Of a stretch of 64,000 nucleotides of DNA, positions 45,568 to 54,441 are shown piece by piece. Made by a program: the position numbers and the translations under genes. Within the stretch, counting starts at the first letter, position 1. Each line of letters opens with the position of its first letter. The notes under the pieces are model-generated. The model did not search any database, was not told the origin of the DNA, and saw only the letters and a list, made by a program, of their open reading frames with translations. The stretch spans positions 248,001 through 312,000 of the forward strand of contig NZ_JAGHRA010000004.1 in the NCBI RefSeq assembly GCF_017744015.1. Reading direction: 5' to 3'. The DNA comes from Paracoccus sp. R12_2. Its GTDB lineage: Bacteria; Pseudomonadota; Alphaproteobacteria; Rhodobacterales; Rhodobacteraceae.

Positions 45568-47196
45568 GTGTCGCCGCTGCTGCGCCAACCGCTGCTGATC
45601 CAGCTGACCGTCGTCTCGGCCATGGCTATGCTGGTGCCGGCCGCCTATGCGTCGGTCGTGAACGAGGACGCGATCGCGCGGAGTTTTTTCTACTCGGCGC
45701 TTCTGGCATTGATCCTATCCGGGCTGATCGGGCTTGCGACCATCGCCAATCCGCAGCCCGCGCGCGCGCGCAACACGCTGCTCAGCATGCTGGCGTCGAT
45801 GGTGGTGCTGCCCTTGATCCTTGCCGTTCCCTTCGCCGAAAGCCTTCCCGACACAGGTTTCTTCAATGCATGGTGGGAGATGGTGTCGTCGCTGACAACG
45901 ACCGGCGCGTCGCTGTATTCTGCCGATCTGCTGCCGCTGCCGCTGCATCTTTGGCGCGCGATGGTAGGCTGGATGGGCGGCTTCTTCATGCTGGTAGCGG
46001 CCGTCGCCATCCTTGCGCCGTTGCGCGTCGGCGGCTTTGAGATCATGTCATCCCCTTATGGCCGCAGCGAGTATTTTGAAAGCCTGCCGGAATCCGCCGA
46101 TCCGCGCGATACGCAGTCGCATCTGTCATCGCCCGAGTTCCGCACCGCATTGAATGATCCGGCCTATCGCCTGTGGCGCAGCGCGCAGACCGTGCTTCCG
46201 GTCTATGGCGGCCTGACCCTGCTGATGTGGCTGCTGTTGCTTCTGCTGGGGGACGGTTCACTGGTGGCGCTGTGTCGTGCGATGGGCACATTGGCGACCA
46301 GTGGTATCTCGCCCGTCATCGGTCCCGCGGGCGAAAGCTCGGGCATCGCTGGCGAGGTTGTGGTTTTCATCTTCCTGATCCCCGCGCTGTCGCGTCGTTT
46401 CTGGCCCGGCGGCAGCGAGTTGCGCGCGACCAGACGGCTGGCCGATGATCCCGAACTGAAAATGGCGGCCGGGCTGGTCGCTTTGGTGACACTGCTCCTG
46501 TTTCTGCGGCATTTTCTGGGCGCGATCGACACCGGCAATGCCGCGATTTCCGCCCCGCTGATGCCTGCTGACCTGCGCAACGCGCTTTCTGCCTTCTGGG
46601 GCGGGCTGTTCAACGCGCTCAGCTATCTGACCACGACAGGCTGGAATTCGGTTGACTGGCAGGGCGCGCGGGCATGGTCGGGGCTGACATCGCCGGGTCT
46701 GATCCTTGCCGGGCTGGCCATGATGGGGGGCGGTGTGGCGACGACGGCGGGGGGCGTCAAGCTGCTGAGGGTCTATGCGCTGGCCCGGCATGGCGAGCGC
46801 GAGATGGAGCGGATCATCCATCCCAGTTCGGTCGCCGGCGGCGGACGCGTCGCTCGGCGGTTGCGGCGCGAGGGCGCCTATCTGGCGTTCATCTTCTTCA
46901 TGCTGTTCGCCAGTTCCATCGCCGTGACGGTCGCGCTGGTATCCATCCAGCAGATCGAGTTCGAAACCGCGACGATCCTGTCCATCGCTGCGCTGACCAA
47001 TACCGGCCCGCTGGCCGGTGCGATTCCGTTGACCCCGGCCTTTGACGGATCAGCCGGTATCGCGTCGGCACCTTGGGAAGGCTGGTCGGGTCTGCCGTCC
47101 CTGACGAAGATCGTTCTGGCCGGCGCGATGGTCGTCGGCCGACTGGAGACGTTGGCGATCCTGGCCCTGTTTTCGCCAGAGTTCTGGCGCCGCTGA
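45568..47196 (+). CDS. trkH: Trk potassium uptake channel TrkH
   Basis: A 542-residue ion channel of the Trk/Ktr family. The four pore loops are visible by their filter glycines: SLTTTGASL, TLATSGISP, YLTTTGWNS and ALTNTGPL. About ten membrane helices surround them. It takes up K+ driven by the proton or sodium gradient and pairs with TrkA, whose gene ends nine bases before. The start is a GTG (45568); no nearby ATG fits. Length is a little longer than E. coli TrkH (483), mostly at the N terminus. Confidence 0.93.
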   Translation: MSPLLRQPLLIQLTVVSAMAMLVPAAYASVVNEDAIARSFFYSALLALILSGLIGLATIANPQPARARNTLLSMLASMVVLPLILAVPFAESLPDTGFFNAWWEMVSSLTTTGASLYSADLLPLPLHLWRAMVGWMGGFFMLVAAVAILAPLRVGGFEIMSSPYGRSEYFESLPESADPRDTQSHLSSPEFRTALNDPAYRLWRSAQTVLPVYGGLTLLMWLLLLLLGDGSLVALCRAMGTLATSGISPVIGPAGESSGIAGEVVVFIFLIPALSRRFWPGGSELRATRRLADDPELKMAAGLVALVTLLLFLRHFLGAIDTGNAAISAPLMPADLRNALSAFWGGLFNALSYLTTTGWNSVDWQGARAWSGLTSPGLILAGLAMMGGGVATTAGGVKLLRVYALARHGEREMERIIHPSSVAGGGRVARRLRREGAYLAFIFFMLFASSIAVTVALVSIQQIEFETATILSIAALTNTGPLAGAIPLTPAFDGSAGIASAPWEGWSGLPSLTKIVLAGAMVVGRLETLAILALFSPEFWRR

Positions 47197-47330
47197 CCCG
47201 TCCGCGGGCCAGACCGCGCGAACCGGATCGTGCAGATTGACTTTTGCTAGTGTTCGCATCGTCTTGCATGACCCCGATGTGTCGCATAGATGTCTGAAGG
47301 ATCAGGCCGCACAAAAACGGGAACCCACAA

Positions 47331-47564
47331 ATGGCTGGTGACAAGCAGAACCTGCAGGACGCGTTCCTGAACCATGTCCGCAAGGCCAAGGTGCCGGTGA
47401 CGATCTTTTTGATAAATGGCGTCAAGTTGCAGGGTGTCATCACCTGGTTCGACAATTTCTGCGTGCTGCTGCGCCGCGACGGGCAGTCGCAGCTGGTCTA
47501 CAAGCACGCGATCAGTACGATCATGCCCGGACAGCCCATTTCGCTTTACGAAGGCGAGGACTGA
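47331..47564 (+). CDS. hfq: RNA chaperone Hfq
   Basis: A 77-residue Hfq. The Sm1 part is [31 protein letters not shown] and the Sm2 part has [12 protein letters not shown], given as spans 7-37 and 55-66, with the distal and proximal face residues (Q8, K56, H57) present. It pairs small RNAs with messages. The 134-base gap upstream contains TTGACT at 47237-47242, a possible -35 without a convincing -10. The hflX start codon directly follows its stop. Confidence 0.97.
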   Translation: MAGDKQNLQDAFLNHVRKAKVPVTIFLINGVKLQGVITWFDNFCVLLRRDGQSQLVYKHAISTIMPGQPISLYEGED

Positions 47565-48896
47565 TTGGCCGAACCTACCTCGACCGAGGCAAGGCCGACC
47601 CGCGCCTATGTGATCCATCCTGATCTGGGGCATGCGCGCACCCAGCGACGCGATTCCGAACACGCGCTGGCCGAAGCCGTGGCGCTGGCCCATGCACTGC
47701 CGGGTATCGAGATCGTGGGCGAAGAAGTCGCAAGGCTGCGCGAACCCAATCCCGGCACTCTGTTCGGCAAGGGCAAGCTTGCCGAGATCGGCGACAGGCT
47801 GGCATCGGCCGAGGCCGAACTTGTGCTGGTCGACGGTCCCGTGACGCCCGTTCAGCAGCGCAATCTGGAAAAGGACTGGGACGTCAAGCTGCTGGACCGG
47901 ACCGGATTGATCCTCGAGATCTTCGCCGACCGTGCGCGAACGCGTGAAGGCGTCCTGCAGGTCGAAATGGCGGCGCTGTCCTATCAGCGCACGCGTCTGG
48001 TGCGCGCCTGGACCCACCTTGAACGGCAGCGCGGTGGGCTGGGGTTTGTCGGCGGTCCGGGTGAGACGCAGATCGAGGCCGACCGCCGCGCGATCGACGA
48101 ACAGATGACGCGCCTGCGCCGTCAACTGGAACGCGTGGTCAAGACCCGCACGCTGCATCGCGCCGCGCGGGCCAAGGTGCCCTATCCGATCGTCGCGCTG
48201 GTCGGTTATACCAATGCCGGGAAATCGACTCTGTTCAACCGCATGACCGGGGCCGAGGTGATGGCCAAGGACATGCTGTTTGCGACGCTTGATCCGACGA
48301 TGCGGGCGATTCGCCTGCCGGATGCCGGTGGCGGTGCGTCCGGGCGCAAGATCATCCTGTCCGATACCGTGGGCTTCATCAGCGATCTGCCGCCCGAACT
48401 GGTCGCGGCGTTTCGTGCCACGCTGGAAGAGGTTCTGGAAGCCGATCTGATCCTGCACGTGCGCGACATCAGCCACCCCGAGACCGAGGAACAGGCCGAA
48501 GATGTGGCCGAGATTCTGGAAAGCCTTGGGGTTGATGAGGATGTCGAACTGATCGAGGTGTGGAACAAGATCGACGCGCTGTCAGACGACACACGCGCCG
48601 CGCTGCGCCGCACCGATTCGCGGACCGAAGGTGTGCAATCGGTCAGCGCATTGACTGGCGAAGGGTTGGACGATCTGATCGTTGCGATCGACACGCATCT
48701 GTCGCGCGCGTTGGACGAGCCGCGCACCGAAGCGACGGTGCGGCTTGACTTCAGCGACGGTCGCAGGCGGGCGTGGCTGCACGAGGCTGGCGTGGTCGAA
48801 CGCGAAGAAGCCGGCGAGGATGGGCTGGTTCTGCATCTGCGCTGGACAGCGCGCCAGCGGGCCGGCTTCGAGGCGCTGGACAACCCCGAGGAATAG
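47565..48896 (+). CDS. hflX: Ribosome-associated GTPase HflX
   Basis: A 443-residue GTPase. The N-terminal HflX domain shows NPGTLFGKGKLAEI and LVDGPVTPVQQRNLEKDW, the linker helix LSYQRTRLVRAWTHLERQRGGLGFVGGPGETQIE (about 140-173), then the G domain with GYTNAGKSTLFN (G1), DTVGFISDLP (G3) and VWNKID (G4). It splits stalled 70S ribosomes under stress. The apparent start is TTG at 47565, touching the hfq stop. No ATG lies near it. The hfq-hflX pair is conserved across proteobacteria. Confidence 0.94.
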   Translation: MAEPTSTEARPTRAYVIHPDLGHARTQRRDSEHALAEAVALAHALPGIEIVGEEVARLREPNPGTLFGKGKLAEIGDRLASAEAELVLVDGPVTPVQQRNLEKDWDVKLLDRTGLILEIFADRARTREGVLQVEMAALSYQRTRLVRAWTHLERQRGGLGFVGGPGETQIEADRRAIDEQMTRLRRQLERVVKTRTLHRAARAKVPYPIVALVGYTNAGKSTLFNRMTGAEVMAKDMLFATLDPTMRAIRLPDAGGGASGRKIILSDTVGFISDLPPELVAAFRATLEEVLEADLILHVRDISHPETEEQAEDVAEILESLGVDEDVELIEVWNKIDALSDDTRAALRRTDSRTEGVQSVSALTGEGLDDLIVAIDTHLSRALDEPRTEATVRLDFSDGRRRAWLHEAGVVEREEAGEDGLVLHLRWTARQRAGFEALDNPEE

Positions 48897-48963
48897 CTGC
48901 CAGTCTGTATGGGCCGGTTGCGGGTGCGCGCAAGAACGGAAAACCAGGACAGGTGGATGGGCA

Positions 48964-49563
48964 ATGGACTGGAACGCGCGGTTCGAAGGCAAGACATTTC
49001 ACTATGGGCGATCCCCGGCGGCGTTCGTCCGTGATCACATGGTCGGATTGGGGCAGGGGGCGCGCGTCCTGACCATCGCCGAGGGCGAGGGTCGCAACGC
49101 GGTCTGGCTGGCCCGGCAGGGATATCATGTCACCGCCATCGAGCCGACCGAGGCTGGGCGTGCGAAGGCCCTGGATCTGGCCGCCCGCCACGATGTCAAG
49201 TTGGACTGGCGGTCCGAAACGCTGGATGGCTTTGATTGGCCCGACTGCAGCTTCGACGCCGCGCTAGGCTGTTTCTTCCAATTCGCTTCACCGGATTTCA
49301 GGTCCCGGATCCTGGCCGGGCTGGGCAGATCGGTTCGATCCGGCGGGCAGGTGTTCCTGCACGGTTTCAGCACACGGCAGATGGCAAATTCATCTGGCGG
49401 GCCGAAAATCGAGGAGCAGCTGTGGACAGTCCCCGTCATCCTTGCCGCCTATCCACGCTGGCAGGTGATCCGCGCGCAGGATTATGACGCGGTCCTGGAT
49501 GAAGGTCCGGGACATTCCGGCCCTGCCGCGCTGGTCGATGTGATCGTCGGAAAGCCGGACTAG
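48964..49563 (+). CDS. Class I SAM-dependent methyltransferase
   Basis: A 199-residue methyltransferase of the small TehB-like type. The SAM motif is VLTIAEGEGRNAVWLARQGYHVTAIEP (about 37-63) with the acidic residue closing motif II, followed by DCSFDAALGCFFQF for motif IV. Target not known. GGATGGGC precedes the ATG. Its stop codon overlaps the stop of the convergent PfkB kinase gene. Confidence 0.85.
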   Translation: MDWNARFEGKTFHYGRSPAAFVRDHMVGLGQGARVLTIAEGEGRNAVWLARQGYHVTAIEPTEAGRAKALDLAARHDVKLDWRSETLDGFDWPDCSFDAALGCFFQFASPDFRSRILAGLGRSVRSGGQVFLHGFSTRQMANSSGGPKIEEQLWTVPVILAAYPRWQVIRAQDYDAVLDEGPGHSGPAALVDVIVGKPD

Positions 49564-50471
49564 ACCGGCATTTCATGCGCCCATGGCGGGTTGGCGCCGG
49601 GCCGCGACACGGTGATCGCGGCGGCTTGCGCGCCAAGTGTCAGCGCGGCGCGGATCTGGTCGGCCGTGATGGCGGCCAATCCCGCCTTCGACAACGCGCC
49701 CTGGCGGCGCAGGCTGGCAAGAATCCCGGCATTGAACGTGTCGCCAGCACCGATCGTGTCGGCGACTGTGGTGCGGATCGCCGGTGCGACGATGGTGTCG
49801 CCTGCCCAATGCGCTCGCGCACCCGCCGCACCGCCGGTTTGCAGCACCATCCTTGGCCCCAGATCCAGAACCTTGCGAGCCGCATCCTCATGGGCAAGAT
49901 CGGGATACAGCCATTCCAGATCGTCCGCCGACAGCTTGACGATGTCGGTCAGCGGCAGAAGCCGATCCAGCCGTGCCCGGAAGCCGTCCGCGTCGGTGAT
50001 GAAGAACGGCCGGATATTCGGGTCGATCATCACCGGCAGGTTTTCGTGGTGCCGCGCCGCAAGCGCCTCGATCGCGGCGCCGCAAGGGTCGGGAACAAGG
50101 CTGATCCCGCCGATGAACAGCGCCTCGATATCGGCGGGCAACTGGGGCAGGTCTTCGGGCGACAGCATCCGCCCGGCCGAGCCCTCGTCATAAAACGAAT
50201 AGCGCGCGTCACCGTTGCTGAGCGTGACCACCGCCAGCGTCGTCAGCCGGTTCGACCGCGGGCACAGCGTCGTGTCCACGCCGGCCTCGGTCAGCGGATC
50301 CAGCAGCATATCACCGAACGCGTCACGACTGATGGGCCACAGATAGGCCGTGGGTTCGCCAAGGCGCCCCAGCGCAACGGTGGTATTATAGACCGCGCCG
50401 CCTGCCAGCGGCCGGAAAGTGCCGTTCTCGGGCACCATGTCGATCAGCGATTCGCCTGCGCACAGGATCAT
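49560..50471 (-). CDS. PfkB-family carbohydrate kinase, fructokinase-like
   Basis: A 303-residue sugar kinase. It opens MILCAGESLIDMVP, has the substrate motif GGAVYNTTVALGRLG (first PfkB signature) and the second signature DTIGAGDTFNAGIL with the catalytic aspartate. A lid region with SFYDEGSAGRML fits fructokinase members. It would phosphorylate fructose or a related sugar. GGAGGGGG precedes the ATG at 50471; longer upstream frames lack family residues. It follows the zinc-ribbon gene by 20 bases on the minus strand. Confidence 0.88.
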   Translation of the reverse strand: MILCAGESLIDMVPENGTFRPLAGGAVYNTTVALGRLGEPTAYLWPISRDAFGDMLLDPLTEAGVDTTLCPRSNRLTTLAVVTLSNGDARYSFYDEGSAGRMLSPEDLPQLPADIEALFIGGISLVPDPCGAAIEALAARHHENLPVMIDPNIRPFFITDADGFRARLDRLLPLTDIVKLSADDLEWLYPDLAHEDAARKVLDLGPRMVLQTGGAAGARAHWAGDTIVAPAIRTTVADTIGAGDTFNAGILASLRRQGALSKAGLAAITADQIRAALTLGAQAAAITVSRPGANPPWAHEMPV

Positions 50472-50491
50472 CTTTCCCCCTCCGAAGCCCA

Positions 50492-51766
50492 TTAGCTTTG
50501 GATCACATAGTCCCCTGACGGCGTGCCAACGTCCAGTGGCAGACCCGATCCAAGCTGGATGTAACCCCCTGCCTCGGCGAGATACAGGAAAACCGCTAGC
50601 GCTACCAGCGCCGCGATCACGGCGGCGGCGATTTTCCAGACCGACCATGGCCGTTCACCCTGTACCCGACCGGACTGTCCGTTGACGAGGAAGCGAAAGC
50701 TTTTGCCGTTATAGCGATAGGCGGCGGTCCAGACCGGCAGCAGCACATGCTTGAATGTCTCGTCGCCATAATCGGTGCGGATCTGTTCGACGCGCTGTTC
50801 GTCGCCGCCGATGTCGCGACGTGCGTCGTTCAGGATCACGCCCGCCATTTCCTGCCGCGCCGTTGCATGTCCGTCGCTTAGCGGGATGGTGTATCCCTCG
50901 GCCTCGAATCCCGCCAGATAATCAGGACGATAGGGGCGCAGATGCGACAGATCCCACGGCGTCAGCCCATCCGTGAATCGCCGTGGCAGCGACGCCGAGG
51001 CAAGGACCAGAACATCGTTGAAATCGCGCGCGACCCTGCCGCTGGCCCGGCGCCACCGAATGCGGCGGACCTGCTGCGCGACGCGCTGACTGCGACCGTT
51101 GATCTCGCGCGTGACATAGACCGTTTGATAATAGGCGTCGCCGCGCTGGCCCGAATATTCGGATCGTGTCCGTGCATCGAAAGTCCAGTAGGGCGAATAG
51201 ATCCCACGCATCTTTCGCCCGCGCCGCGCGTAGGAAAGCAGGCCGGATGGCGCAAACCACAGGCTGCCAAGCCAGTCTTCCATGGCGGAATGGGCCTGTT
51301 CCTCGGTCAGCAGGAAGGGCAGAACACCCTGCGGCTTGATCTGCCGCGTTGTGCCGGTGTCGGTGACGACGGGCGTTGCGCAGAAAGGACAGGCGGTGGC
51401 ATGGCTGTCGCCCGCGATCTCGATCCGTGCGCCGCAATTCGGACAGGACAGCGTCCGGATATCCTCGGTGATCTCTGATCCGGCATCCAGACGCAGCCCC
51501 CTGTCCAGCGGGATCTCGGTCAGGTTGGGCGACTTGTGTCCGGCGTCCCATTGCAGCGCCCGCCCGGTCGATGGATCCCTTAGAATCGCGGCTTCACCGT
51601 CGACCCCGCCCTGCGTCTGCCGGGCCGGGGCGCGTGCGGCCCCATCGCCGATGCGCTGCTGATGACCGCAATAGTCGCAGACCAGCATTTGCTGGCCCGG
51701 TTTGAAACGCAGGCTGGCACCGCAATTCTCGCAGGGATAGCGGTATTCGGTCGGCGGGGTGGGCAT
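50492..51766 (-). CDS. Double zinc-ribbon, single-pass membrane protein
   Basis: A 424-residue protein. Two zinc ribbons are clear: CENCG...CDYCG (about 12-33) and CPNCG...CPFC (about 108-130). The middle (about 150-370) is soluble and includes YSPYWTFDARTRSEYSGQRG, a repeated feature of TFIIB-type zinc-ribbon proteins annotated in alphaproteobacteria. A membrane helix (about 378-398, AAAVIAALVALAVFLYLAE) is followed by a short glycine-rich end. It starts eight bases after the SPFH gene stop. Bacillus subtilis YdjG is a comparable zinc-ribbon membrane protein paired with an SPFH protein. Function unknown. Confidence 0.8.
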   Translation of the reverse strand: MPTPPTEYRYPCENCGASLRFKPGQQMLVCDYCGHQQRIGDGAARAPARQTQGGVDGEAAILRDPSTGRALQWDAGHKSPNLTEIPLDRGLRLDAGSEITEDIRTLSCPNCGARIEIAGDSHATACPFCATPVVTDTGTTRQIKPQGVLPFLLTEEQAHSAMEDWLGSLWFAPSGLLSYARRGRKMRGIYSPYWTFDARTRSEYSGQRGDAYYQTVYVTREINGRSQRVAQQVRRIRWRRASGRVARDFNDVLVLASASLPRRFTDGLTPWDLSHLRPYRPDYLAGFEAEGYTIPLSDGHATARQEMAGVILNDARRDIGGDEQRVEQIRTDYGDETFKHVLLPVWTAAYRYNGKSFRFLVNGQSGRVQGERPWSVWKIAAAVIAALVALAVFLYLAEAGGYIQLGSGLPLDVGTPSGDYVIQS

Positions 51767-51773
51767 TCCGGCG

Positions 51774-52886
51774 TCAGCCCGGCAGCGGCGGCGGCATCGT
51801 GGTGAACAGTTGCGCCAGTTCCGGCACCTCATCCGCCGGCAGCCAGCCGTTCTGGCCGGGCGTCCAGACCAGTGTCTCGCGCGAGAAGCGGTTTTCCTGG
51901 ATCAGCCGTCCCAGATGCCCGCGCCCGTAGGGTCCTTGCGCCTCGCCTTCCAGTGCGACGTGCCACACGGTCTCGACCTGCTTGCCGGGCAGCGGCGGCG
52001 GCGCGACCTGCGCGGTGGATTGAGGCTGCGGCCCCCACGGACCGGGACGCGCCATGCCCATGCCCATCGCGGCGCCCATGGCCGCACCCATGCCTGCGCC
52101 CGCGCCGCCTGTATTCTGGCTGGCGTTCAGCATCGCCTCGCTGGCGGCGTATTGGCCGAAACGGTCCAGATCGCCGATGATGCCCATCGATGTGCGCTTG
52201 TCCAACATCGCCTCGACCGCTTCGGGCAGGCTGATATTCTCGATATAGAATTCGGGGATGGTCAGGCCGTACGCGGCGATCACCGGTTCGATCGCCTTGG
52301 CGACCATCTTGCCCAACTGGTCGGTGTTGGCCGCCATGTCCAGGACAGGAATCCCCGAACCCGCGATCATGCGCGAGAATTCCTGCACGATCACGTTGCG
52401 GATCTGGAAACTGATCTCGTCGCGGGTGAATTCGCCATCGGTGCCGACGATCTCGGACATGAATTTCGCCGGGTCGGTCACGCGCATCGAATATGTGCCG
52501 AAGGAACGCAGGCGCACGGGGCCGAATTCCGGATCGCGCGCGATCACGGGATTCTTGGTGCCCCATTTCAGATCGGTGAAGCGCGTCGTGTTGACGTAGT
52601 AGATTTCCGACTTGAAGGGACTGCGAAAGCCGTGATCCCAGTGCTGCAAACGGGTCAGGATCGGCAGGTTGTTGGTTTCCAGCAGATACAGGCCGGGGCC
52701 GAACACGTCGGCCAGTTGGCCCTCATGCACGAAGACCGCTGCCTGACCTTCGCGGACGGTCAGCTTGGCACCATACTTGATCGCCTTGCCGACGGTCGGA
52801 AAGCGATAGACCATCGTGTCGCGACTGTCGTCGGTCCATTCGATGATCTCGATGAATTCGCCACCGAGGATGTCGAAGATACTCAT
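51774..52886 (-). CDS. SPFH-domain protein with C-terminal GYF_2 domain (YdjI-like)
   Basis: A 370-residue protein with no membrane helix. Residues about 30-260 form an SPFH/band-7-like domain of the YdjI (virion core) group: GQAAVFVHEGQLADVFGPGLYLLET, the FKSEIYYVNTTRF stretch and IRNVIVQEFSRMIAGSG. Then a glycine/alanine/methionine-rich linker (about 275-300) and a GYF_2 domain (about 308-360, VALEGEAQGPYGRGHLGRLI). The zinc-ribbon partner gene follows directly. In B. subtilis the YdjG/YdjH/YdjI set recruits a PspA homologue to the membrane. No pspA is seen here. Confidence 0.82.
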   Translation of the reverse strand: MSIFDILGGEFIEIIEWTDDSRDTMVYRFPTVGKAIKYGAKLTVREGQAAVFVHEGQLADVFGPGLYLLETNNLPILTRLQHWDHGFRSPFKSEIYYVNTTRFTDLKWGTKNPVIARDPEFGPVRLRSFGTYSMRVTDPAKFMSEIVGTDGEFTRDEISFQIRNVIVQEFSRMIAGSGIPVLDMAANTDQLGKMVAKAIEPVIAAYGLTIPEFYIENISLPEAVEAMLDKRTSMGIIGDLDRFGQYAASEAMLNASQNTGGAGAGMGAAMGAAMGMGMARPGPWGPQPQSTAQVAPPPLPGKQVETVWHVALEGEAQGPYGRGHLGRLIQENRFSRETLVWTPGQNGWLPADEVPELAQLFTTMPPPLPG

Positions 52887-52960
52887 GCGCCGCGCCTTTC
52901 CTGCAGATGCCGGTTGGCGGCATTCAGGGGCGCGGCGGCGGGTTTGTCAATTGCGCAGGG

Positions 52961-53794
52961 TTACGCGGCCCGGTCCAGCAGGGCCAGCCAGTGTTTCACG
53001 GCATCAAGGCTTTCGGCTTCATCCAGCCATGGCACATGCGCGCGGTCGGGCACCTCGGCGAAGATCATGTCCGGTCGAAGGCGCTGCATCCTGGCCGCAA
53101 CATCGGCTGACAGAAGGTCCGAGTTCGCGCCACGGATCAGCGCCACCGGCAACCCGGCGGTCGCCTGCCACAACGGCCAAAGGTCGGGCTGTTCGCCCTT
53201 GAAGGCATCAAGGAACGCGTCGCGCAGGGTCTGGTCGTATCTGATCTTCAAGCCGTCAGGTGTCTCGTCATAATGCCTGCGGGCGTCCGACAGCCAGCGG
53301 CCCTCGGGGACATTGGCAAAGCCGGGCATCGCCGCCGGCAGCTTGTCGGCCAGTTCCTGATGAGTGTGCGCGCGCGGATTGCGGCCGACATAGTCGAAGA
53401 TCCGGTCCAGCCCCGCTTTTTCGATTTCCGGGCCGACATCGTTCAGGCACAGACCCAGCAGCCTGTCATGCGCCGCCGCCGCCAGCAGCAGGCCGATCAG
53501 TCCGCCTCGCGATGTGCCCAGCACGGCGGCCTTGTCGATGCCCAGATGGTTCAGCAGCGCCAGCGCGTCCTTGCCCTCTTGCGGGACTGTGTAGGTGCCT
53601 GCGCCGGTGTGATCCGATTGCCCGCGCCCGCGATAATCCATCCGGATCAGCCGCACCCCCGGCAGATGGGGCGCGACATAGTCGAAATCCGCCATGTTGC
53701 GCGTCAGCCCGGCCAGACACAGCACCGGAAGTCCTTGGCCCTGGTCGTCATAGGCCAGCCGTGCGCCGTCCTCGGCGGTGAAGAACTGCGTCAT
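52961..53794 (-). CDS. Alpha/beta hydrolase
   Basis: A 277-residue hydrolase. Oxyanion segment VLCLAGLTRNMADF, the fold strand RMDYRGRGQS, nucleophile elbow GTSRGGLIG (Ser near 97), a late Asp and the catalytic His in PDRAHVPWLDE. The substrate is unknown; the short cap resembles esterase or lactonase members. It overlaps the dehalogenase gene by four bases, and the pair follows fabI. A longer frame upstream is out of step with the dehalogenase and is not real. Confidence 0.88.
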   Translation of the reverse strand: MTQFFTAEDGARLAYDDQGQGLPVLCLAGLTRNMADFDYVAPHLPGVRLIRMDYRGRGQSDHTGAGTYTVPQEGKDALALLNHLGIDKAAVLGTSRGGLIGLLLAAAAHDRLLGLCLNDVGPEIEKAGLDRIFDYVGRNPRAHTHQELADKLPAAMPGFANVPEGRWLSDARRHYDETPDGLKIRYDQTLRDAFLDAFKGEQPDLWPLWQATAGLPVALIRGANSDLLSADVAARMQRLRPDMIFAEVPDRAHVPWLDEAESLDAVKHWLALLDRAA

Positions 53795-54441
53795 GAAAGT
53801 CCTTTCAGGTCGGTCAGGATGCGGTCGGGTAGGTGGGGCAGGCGATCCACCGGCAGGCCCGCGCGGTTGACCCAGACGGTCCGGAACCCGAAGCGCGCCG
53901 CCCCATAGATGTCCCATCCGTTGGACGATACGAAGGTGATCGCACCGGGATCGCAGGCGAAATGGCGGGTCACGATATCGTAGGCGGCGGCTGCGGGCTT
54001 GAACCGTTCCACCGTTTCGACCGACAGAAGCGCCTCCAGACGGTCGTCGAGCCCGGCCGAGTGCACTGCGTCCGACAGCATCTGCGGCGAGCCGTTCGAA
54101 AAGATCGCGGTGCGCGAGCCCGCGCCGCGCAGGCGGTCCAGAACCCCGGGAACTTCGGGATAGGCTGGCAGGCTGCGATAAAGATCCAGAAGCCGCGCCG
54201 CCTGAGCGGTGGATGCGCCGTGGCGTTCGGCGGCCCAGTCCAGCGCGTCCGATGTGACCTGCCAGAAATCCACGTGATCGCCGGTGATTGCACGCAGCCA
54301 TGAATATTCCAACTGCTTGCGCCGCCAGTCCGCAGACAGCGCCGCCCATATGTCGTTCAGCGCGGAATCGCCTTGCGCCGCCTGTCGGGCAGCGCCGTCC
54401 ACGTCGAACAACGTGCCATAGGCGTCGAAGACATGGATCAC
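53791..54441 (-). CDS. HAD-family hydrolase, type II 2-haloacid dehalogenase-like
   Basis: A 216-residue HAD protein. Motif I is VFDAYGTLFDVDGA (nucleophile Asp 6), motif II IFSNGSPQML, and motif IV region VSSNGWDIYGAARFGF; these follow L-2-haloacid dehalogenases closely, including SNG. It could dehalogenate short acids or act as a phosphatase. It overlaps fabI at its start and the alpha/beta hydrolase at its end, four bases each, so it shares the fatty-acid gene transcript. Confidence 0.85.
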   Translation of the reverse strand: MIHVFDAYGTLFDVDGAARQAAQGDSALNDIWAALSADWRRKQLEYSWLRAITGDHVDFWQVTSDALDWAAERHGASTAQAARLLDLYRSLPAYPEVPGVLDRLRGAGSRTAIFSNGSPQMLSDAVHSAGLDDRLEALLSVETVERFKPAAAAYDIVTRHFACDPGAITFVSSNGWDIYGAARFGFRTVWVNRAGLPVDRLPHLPDRILTDLKGLS

